Shown here one piece after another: positions 34,696 through 39,181 of a stretch of 39,181 nucleotides of DNA. The stretch spans positions 1 to 39,181 of the forward strand of contig JAIXRU010000265.1 in NCBI GenBank assembly GCA_027485045.1. The letters are read 5' to 3'. The position numbers and the translations under genes are program-made. Under the pieces are notes generated by a model. The model made no database searches. It was not told the DNA's origin and saw only the letters and a program-made list of their open reading frames with translations. Position 1 is the first letter of the stretch; the number at the start of each line of letters is the position of its first letter. The DNA comes from Opitutaceae bacterium (GTDB taxonomy: Bacteria; Verrucomicrobiota; Verrucomicrobiia; Opitutales; Opitutaceae).

Positions 34696-37155
34696 TTAGA
34701 AGCGGGCGCTCAGGGTGAAGCGGTAGGTTTCGCGTGAGTATTGGTTTTGCGTTACGCGATCGCTGGCGGCCTCGCTGGCGCGCTCGGGGTAGTCGAGCAG
34801 GTTGGTGACTTCTATGCCGGCTTGCAGGGCTTTGTAGCGCCAGGTGAGGGAGGGCGTGAGGGATACGACGTTGCCGCGGTAGACGTCCTGCTGGGTGGTC
34901 TCGCCGACGCTATCCAGGGCCTGACTCTGGAATGAGCCGGCGAGCTGGGCGGTCCAGGCACCGCGTTCCCAGCGCACGCTGGAGCGCACGAGATGGCGGG
35001 AGCGTTCGGGCATGGGCAGAACGTAGCCCGGGCGGCCCGGGATTTCGGCCTGGGTGTCGGAGTAGGTGTAAACGTTTTCCATGCGCCAGAGACCGAGACT
35101 GGTTTTGAGCGGCTGTTGGTGGAAAAGCTGAAAGCCCTGGATGGTGCCTTCGCCGCCGTTGTCCACCCGGGTCACCGAGTAGAGCGAGCCGTCGAGTAAC
35201 TCGATGGCCCGGGCGCCATGGAAAAAGCCTTCGACGCCGATGTGGTAAAGTTCGACGCCGACTTTTCCCGAGCCGGGCAGGGAGCGTTCGACGGCGATCA
35301 GGGTGGTGAAGAGCTCGGTGGGTTCGAGCGAGGGGTTGCCCTCGGTGATGGTGCGGGTGGGCGGGTTTACGCGGCGGTAGGCGACGAGGTCGAAATACTG
35401 CGGACGCATCAGCGACTGGTAGGCGGCGGCGCGAAAGACGTAGGGTTTAAAGTCTTTCCATGCGAGGCCGAGCGAGGGCAGGGCGGTGCGGTAGTCCTTT
35501 TCGCCGGAGTTTTGGCGAATGTTTTGGGTGACTCCGTTTTCCACTACGGCGGCGAGGAGGGGGCCGGTGCCGGTGTCGAGCGTGGCCGGGGTGATGGTGG
35601 TGCCGAGGGTGGTGTTCTGGGTGTCTTCGAGGCGGAAGCCGCCTTCGATTTCCCATTTGGGATGGGCGATGAGGCCGCCTAAGTGTGCTGCGTTGACGGA
35701 TTCGCTGGAGTCGTAGAATTGCTGGTAGTTTTCGATGAGGGAGCGGCTGGGGCTGTAAGCGAAGGAGGAGGCCCGGGCGTTCAGGGCATGCAGGCCGGAG
35801 GCGAAATCGATGCCGCGGGGCAGTACGTAGGTGTTCTGGATGATTTTGTCCGGACCCTCGGTGCGGGCGATTTCGGAAAGGGCGAGCGGGGCGGCCGCAT
35901 TGCTCAGATAGACGCTGCGGCTCTCGCGGTTGGTGCGTTCCTTGCTGCGGTAACTCACGCCGGTGAGCAGCCAAACTTTGGTTTCCTGATCGATCAGCTT
36001 CCAATCGGTTTCAAGCCGGAGGGCGCGATCACGATCCAGGGTGAGCGGGCTTTGCTGCCGAAGGTCGCCAAAGAGGGACTTGGTAAGGTCGGTGTAGGGG
36101 GTGCCGGAGGTTTTTTCCAAGCGAGGGAACCACGGCGAGGAGTTGTCGTAACTAAGGGCGACCTTGCTTTCGTTAAAATTCCAGGCGTCGGTGGAGACGT
36201 TGTTTTCCCAGTCGCTGAGGTAACCGCGCAGGTCGGCATTGAAGCGGGGACGTTCGAGGATGAGGCCGGCGGAGTAACGGCGGATTTCGCGCTCGGTTCT
36301 GGCATCGCTGAAAAAGCGGCGGGTGCCGGCATTGGTCGAGTTGGCTTGGGTGAGGGAGCCATCCGAGGAAATCAGGGGCGTGCCGGAGGGGGAGCTGAGG
36401 GTGCCGGCGCCGTAGTTTAACTCGATGCGGTTACGCCGGGCCGAGTCTTCGTAGTTGGCGCCGGTAAACTGGGCGAAGGCGAGCAGGCCGGGGAAAAGTT
36501 TTTTCTCCAAGGCGACGCGGGCGGTGTCGTTGGTGGTGTCGATGTCGTCTTGGGAGATGCGGGCGCGCTCGAGGTAGCGGGTGTTGGCGGCGAGGGTGGC
36601 GGGGGTGTTTTGCCAGACCGCTTCGTAAAACTGAATTGCGCGCACCGCGCTCTGCTTTTGCACGCGCAAGTCGATAATGAGGGGATTTTTGCCCTCGGTC
36701 GCGCCGCGCCAGTTTAGCTGGCCGCCCCAGGCTCCGGCGGCGGCCAGAGCGTTGTAAGTGAAGTTCAGTTCGGCGGTGCCGGACTTGGGACCAGGGCGTT
36801 TGAGCCCGGGGTTGAGGAAAAAGGCGCGAAAATCCACGCCCTCGCCGTCGCTGGCCACGCCGGGGATGCGGCCAAAGGCGCTGGGTTCCTGGTATTCGGA
36901 GGCGATGGGGTTGCGCTTGGTCAAAACCCGGCTGCGTTCGCGGGGGCTTTGGTTGGCGCTGTCGTCGTCGGTATTGGTGGTGGGTTTGGGAGCGGTTTTT
37001 GCTCCACTCGCCGGAGTGGAGGCAACCAGCGCGGGGGCTTTCTCCGCCGCACCCAAGTCAGATAGAGAGCTGTGCCACGCCACAACCAGGGCCCAGGCAA
37101 GGAGCTGGGCGGAGCGTGAGGCAGGACGAAGGAAAAAAGACGGGCAGTGTGGCAT
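34696..37155 (-). CDS. TonB-dependent-receptor-type outer membrane barrel, plug not recognisable
   Basis: 819 residues from ATG 37153-37155. The signal peptide is about MPHCPSFFLRPASRSAQLLA to SSLSDLGAAE. A Ser/Thr/Pro/Lys-rich segment follows to about residue 75. I cannot find a normal plug domain (no TonB box or VRGLxxxxNxVxLDG block); barrel-like strands begin by about residue 105 (GTAELNFTYNALAAAGAWGG, LRGYLSDWENNVST). The typical receptor motif TEGNPSLEPTE is present. The end (YSRETYRFTLSARF) has the terminal Phe of outer membrane proteins. Probably imports or binds a ligand at the outer membrane. Standing alone, followed by the pncC-type gene upstream on the same strand; ligand unknown. 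Confidence 0.75.
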   Translation of the reverse strand: MPHCPSFFLRPASRSAQLLAWALVVAWHSSLSDLGAAEKAPALVASTPASGAKTAPKPTTNTDDDSANQSPRERSRVLTKRNPIASEYQEPSAFGRIPGVASDGEGVDFRAFFLNPGLKRPGPKSGTAELNFTYNALAAAGAWGGQLNWRGATEGKNPLIIDLRVQKQSAVRAIQFYEAVWQNTPATLAANTRYLERARISQDDIDTTNDTARVALEKKLFPGLLAFAQFTGANYEDSARRNRIELNYGAGTLSSPSGTPLISSDGSLTQANSTNAGTRRFFSDARTEREIRRYSAGLILERPRFNADLRGYLSDWENNVSTDAWNFNESKVALSYDNSSPWFPRLEKTSGTPYTDLTKSLFGDLRQQSPLTLDRDRALRLETDWKLIDQETKVWLLTGVSYRSKERTNRESRSVYLSNAAAPLALSEIARTEGPDKIIQNTYVLPRGIDFASGLHALNARASSFAYSPSRSLIENYQQFYDSSESVNAAHLGGLIAHPKWEIEGGFRLEDTQNTTLGTTITPATLDTGTGPLLAAVVENGVTQNIRQNSGEKDYRTALPSLGLAWKDFKPYVFRAAAYQSLMRPQYFDLVAYRRVNPPTRTITEGNPSLEPTELFTTLIAVERSLPGSGKVGVELYHIGVEGFFHGARAIELLDGSLYSVTRVDNGGEGTIQGFQLFHQQPLKTSLGLWRMENVYTYSDTQAEIPGRPGYVLPMPERSRHLVRSSVRWERGAWTAQLAGSFQSQALDSVGETTQQDVYRGNVVSLTPSLTWRYKALQAGIEVTNLLDYPERASEAASDRVTQNQYSRETYRFTLSARF

Positions 37156-37243
37156 GGACGCGGTGAAAAAGGCGTCCGCCAAGCACGAAGCGTTCCATGC
37201 GCTTCAGATTTTTACGAAGAGGGTGGGAGGGAGGGACCGGATC

Positions 37244-37768
37244 TTAATCCGCGGGCTTCGCAGGCGATGTATCTTCCGCCAGTAGTTCGACGAGGAGGCG
37301 CAGGGCGGCGGCGGCGGTCTGGGTCTGCATCCCGGTGCGGGCGAGGTCTCCGCCGCCGATGCAGGCGGTGAGTACACAGGGACCGCGCACCGCCGCCACC
37401 CAGGCATAGGGCGCGGATGCGCCACGCGTTGGATCGGGCTCGGCGTAGCCGGTGGTGGCGAGGCCGAGTTCGCATTCGTAGAGCCGGGCGACGCCGCGAG
37501 CCATCTCCATGGCAACACGTTCCGAGACGGCGTTGACTGCCGCCGCGTGAGAGGCGTCCACGCCGAGCAGACGCACCTTGGCGGCGAGGGCGTAGACAGT
37601 GACGCCGCCGACGAAGTAGGCCGAGGCACCGCTTTGCCGCCCCAGCGCGGCCTGCACGTGGCCGACGGTGAGGCTCTCGGCCACGGCCACGCGTTGTCCG
37701 GAGGCAAGCAGGCGGGCGTGCAGAGCCCGGCTCTCGTCCTCGGTCCAAGGCGTGTCGCAGTCGATCAT
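37244..37768 (-). CDS. pncC: CinA C-terminal-domain protein (PncC-like nicotinamide-nucleotide amidase)
   Basis: 174 residues from ATG 37766-37768; upstream in-frame sequence is Arg-rich and overlaps xthA. PncC deamidates nicotinamide mononucleotide in pyridine nucleotide recycling. It has the fold pattern VAVAESLTVGHVQAALG, GASAYFVGGVTVYALAAKVR, VNAVSERVAMEMARG, ATTGYAEPDPT and GMQTQTAAAALRLL. Compared with the usual ESCTGG and TGIAGP motifs it has ESLTVG and TGYAEP: the catalytic-type Ser32 is kept but two loop glycine/cysteine positions are changed. Activity is therefore uncertain. It starts 51 nt after xthA, on the same strand. Confidence 0.75.
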   Translation of the reverse strand: MIDCDTPWTEDESRALHARLLASGQRVAVAESLTVGHVQAALGRQSGASAYFVGGVTVYALAAKVRLLGVDASHAAAVNAVSERVAMEMARGVARLYECELGLATTGYAEPDPTRGASAPYAWVAAVRGPCVLTACIGGGDLARTGMQTQTAAAALRLLVELLAEDTSPAKPAD

Positions 37769-37818
37769 GGCGGGCGGCGGGCGGGCGGGTTGACGGTGTT
37801 TTTGCGGAAACGAAAAGC

Positions 37819-38583
37819 TTACAACGCGAGCTCGACGCCGACGGGGCAATGGTCGCTGCCGAGCACGGTCGGTTCGATCCACGCGTTGATCAGTTTCGGG
37901 CGCAGGGCGGCGGAGGTCAGGAAGTAGTCGATGCGCCAGCCCACGTTCCGGCTGCGGGCGCCGCCGCGATAGCTCCACCAGGAGTATTTGCCGGGCGAGG
38001 GGTCGAAGACGCGGAAAGTGTCCACGAAGCCGGCGTCGATGAAGCGGGTGAAGCCGGCGCGTTCCTCGGGGGTGAAGCCGGGGTTGGCGACGTTATCCTT
38101 GGGCCGGGCGAGGTCGATGGGTTGGTGGGCGACGTTGAAATCGCCGCAGACGACGACGGGTTTGGTTTTTTCGAGGCCTTGGAGGAATTCGAGGAAAACG
38201 CGGTCCCAGACCTGGCGGTAGGCGAGGCGGCGCAGTTCGTCCTGGGCGTTGGGAGTGTAGACGTTAACGAGGAAAAAGGTGTCGAACTCGGCGGTGAGCA
38301 CGCGGCCCTCGGAGTCGTGCCCGGGGGTGCCCATGCCGAAGCGGACGGAGAGCGGGGCGTGTTTGCTGAGAAGGGCGGTGCCGCTGTAGCCCTTTTTTTC
38401 GGCGGCGTAGAAGGTGACGGATTTGTAGTCACCGGGCCAGGAGACGTGGGCGATGTCGCCCGGGTGGCACTTGGTTTCCTGGAGGCAAATCGCATCGGCC
38501 CCGCTGGCGAGCATCCAGGGCAGCAGGGTGTTTTTATCAAGCCCGGCGCGGGCACCGTTTACGTTCCAGGAGAGAAATTTCAT
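37819..38583 (-). CDS. xthA: Exodeoxyribonuclease III
   Basis: 254 residues, ATG start. It is an AP endonuclease and 3'-5' exonuclease in base-excision repair. The endonuclease/exonuclease/phosphatase fold shows FLSWNVNGARAGL (Asn7), ICLQETKC (catalytic Glu36), YSGTALLSK, VNVYTPNAQ, VCGDFNVAHQPIDLA (Asp/Asn catalytic pair), WRIDYFL and LGSDHCPV (catalytic Asp-His). All are intact and the length is normal. The pncC-type gene follows on the same strand. Confidence 0.95.
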   Translation of the reverse strand: MKFLSWNVNGARAGLDKNTLLPWMLASGADAICLQETKCHPGDIAHVSWPGDYKSVTFYAAEKKGYSGTALLSKHAPLSVRFGMGTPGHDSEGRVLTAEFDTFFLVNVYTPNAQDELRRLAYRQVWDRVFLEFLQGLEKTKPVVVCGDFNVAHQPIDLARPKDNVANPGFTPEERAGFTRFIDAGFVDTFRVFDPSPGKYSWWSYRGGARSRNVGWRIDYFLTSAALRPKLINAWIEPTVLGSDHCPVGVELAL

Positions 38584-38708
38584 CGCGGGTTAAAGGGGCA
38601 TAAACTGTGCGGCGTTGCGAGCGCGGCAACCCTGGTTGCGAAGGAGAGACGCATTTCTTGGGGAGCGGGCAGAGTTTTTGTTAGGCCGGATCTGCTACGC
38701 GGTAAATT

Positions 38709-38930
38709 CACGCCGCGCCGCTTACGCGTGTAACTCAAAGTGATGTCAGCTTCGGAAGGACCGACCCGCAATTGAAGTGCTGGGCTTTTTTTTCGACTCT
38801 CCGGGGTAGGCTTGGGCGTGAGCCCAAGTTCGTCGTCTTTGCCCTAGCCATTGAGCTCACGCTCAATCCTACCGGAAAGAATCCAATCAAGCCTCTGACA
38901 TCAGTTTGTGTTACGCCGCGCCGCTTACGC
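38709..38930. repeat. Nested inverted-repeat (MITE-like) element
   Basis: In the 396-bp gap 38584-38979. Outer arms: gcgtgtaactcaaagtgatg then tcag (38736-38749... ) faces the reverse complement of ctgacatca-gtttg-tgttacgc (38895-38916), with tgatgtcag / ctgacatca (38741-38749 and 38895-38903) perfectly inverted. Directly outside each arm is cgccgcgccgcttacgc (from 38711 and from 38914), in direct orientation. The REPIN-like core (38806-38872) is inside. No ORF is seen in the element. Confidence 0.6.
38806..38872. repeat. REPIN-like inverted pair of GTAGG-hairpin units
   Basis: Unit 1: gtagg (38806-38810), then cttgggc-gtga-gcccaag (38811-38828). Unit 2 on the other strand: gtagg (complement of 38868-38872), then attgagc-gtga-gctcaat (complement of 38850-38867). 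Both have a 7-bp stem and an identical GTGA loop, with a 21-nt spacer between them. A GTAG tetranucleotide before an imperfectly conserved palindrome, in inverted pairs, is the hallmark of REP/REPIN elements moved by RAYT (TnpA-REP) proteins. No RAYT gene is in the window. Confidence 0.7.
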
Positions 38931-38979
38931 CGCGCGGCTTCGCCGTTTGACGTTCCTAGAGCGAGTAAGACAGTAAGAC

Positions 38980-39159
38980 ATGACCACGACACTTTCGAGC
39001 AAGGGGCAGATCGTTTTGCCTGTAAGTGTCAGGCGGCGGCTGGGTTTTAAGCCGGGGATGAAGTTCTCATGCCGGGTCAGCGGCGGAGACATCGTTTTGA
39101 CGCCCACTTTTAAGGGTAAGCGTCCGGCCGGAGACCTACTAGGCGTGGCATGGTCATAG
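38980..39159 (+). CDS. AbrB/MazE/SpoVT-type DNA-binding protein (probable antitoxin)
   Basis: 59 residues, ATG 38980 to TAG 39157-39159. It begins MTTTLSSKGQIVLPVSVRRR, then LGFKPGMKF and GGDIVLTP, which is the swapped-hairpin AbrB fold: S-K-G-Q-I/V-x-L/I-P followed by a R-x-x-LG-x-x-xG basic turn. Such proteins are mainly antitoxins of VapBC- or MazEF-type pairs. Only 22 bases remain after it, so a toxin (for instance a PIN-domain gene) may follow beyond the edge but is not visible. Two head-to-tail copies of gtaagaca (38965-38980) directly precede or overlap the start, a possible operator. The REPIN-like element lies just upstream. Confidence 0.85.
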   Translation: MTTTLSSKGQIVLPVSVRRRLGFKPGMKFSCRVSGGDIVLTPTFKGKRPAGDLLGVAWS

Positions 39160-39181
39160 TGATAAAGTGTCCGGCATGGAA

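Noticed and set aside
38783-38792. T-rich run as an intrinsic terminator
   Set aside because: No stable stem directly precedes it, and no + strand gene ends nearby.

Overview
The window reads as chromosome from a high-GC member of the Verrucomicrobiota, most likely Opitutales/Opitutaceae. That rests on Gloeo_Verruco (GloVer) repeats in a secreted protein, the Ca-binding-like DPDGDGxxNLLEYALG C-terminal module, a probable DUF6268-type outer membrane barrel, weak Shine-Dalgarno signals and strong G+C bias. No alignment was run, so the taxon is an inference. No rRNA, tRNA, CRISPR array, transposase or prophage genes were seen.

Layout. 1-6.5 kb (+): two large secreted proteins and an outer membrane barrel. 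The first gene is cut by an in-frame amber codon in a GloVer repeat. The two large genes share an almost identical C-terminal module. 6.6-11.5 kb: a flavodoxin-fold reductase (-), an unrecognised very acidic protein (+), an ABC exporter (-) and a small TM2 protein (+). 11.5-19.6 kb (-): a Fic-family remnant without catalytic motif, then glycyl-tRNA synthetase followed by two tandem SWIM-zinc-finger SNF2 helicases 3 nt apart. 19.7-25.6 kb: a small hypothetical and a DUF4202 protein (+), a YkgJ-like Cys-cluster protein, a TlpA-like thioredoxin and a LysR regulator (-) divergent from a YggS/PLPBP gene (+), then PrmA, a DUF192 lipoprotein and a small TIGR03067-like protein (-).

25.8-34.4 kb is mostly housekeeping: an AsmA-like protein (+), FtsK (-), then a co-directional run manA-type isomerase, a second membrane-anchored AsmA-like protein, grpE, dnaJ, purN and argC (+). 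34.7-38.6 kb (-): a TonB-receptor-type barrel without recognisable plug, a PncC/CinA-C protein with an altered active-site motif, and exodeoxyribonuclease III. The last 600 bp hold a nested inverted-repeat element with a REPIN-like core and a 59-codon AbrB/MazE-type gene.

The most interesting non-coding signals are three repeat types: a ~107-145 bp structured element with two divergent copies in opposite orientation, each in a convergent intergenic gap (9.1 and 34.4 kb), with a base-pair covariation in its hairpin; a REPIN-like pair of GTAGG-plus-hairpin units with GTGA loops (38.8 kb); and degenerate 'atccgtg/accacg' and 'cacagag' repeats. The most interesting coding signals are the amber-split repeat protein, the tandem SWIM-SNF2 pair beside glyS, and the acidic orphan protein.
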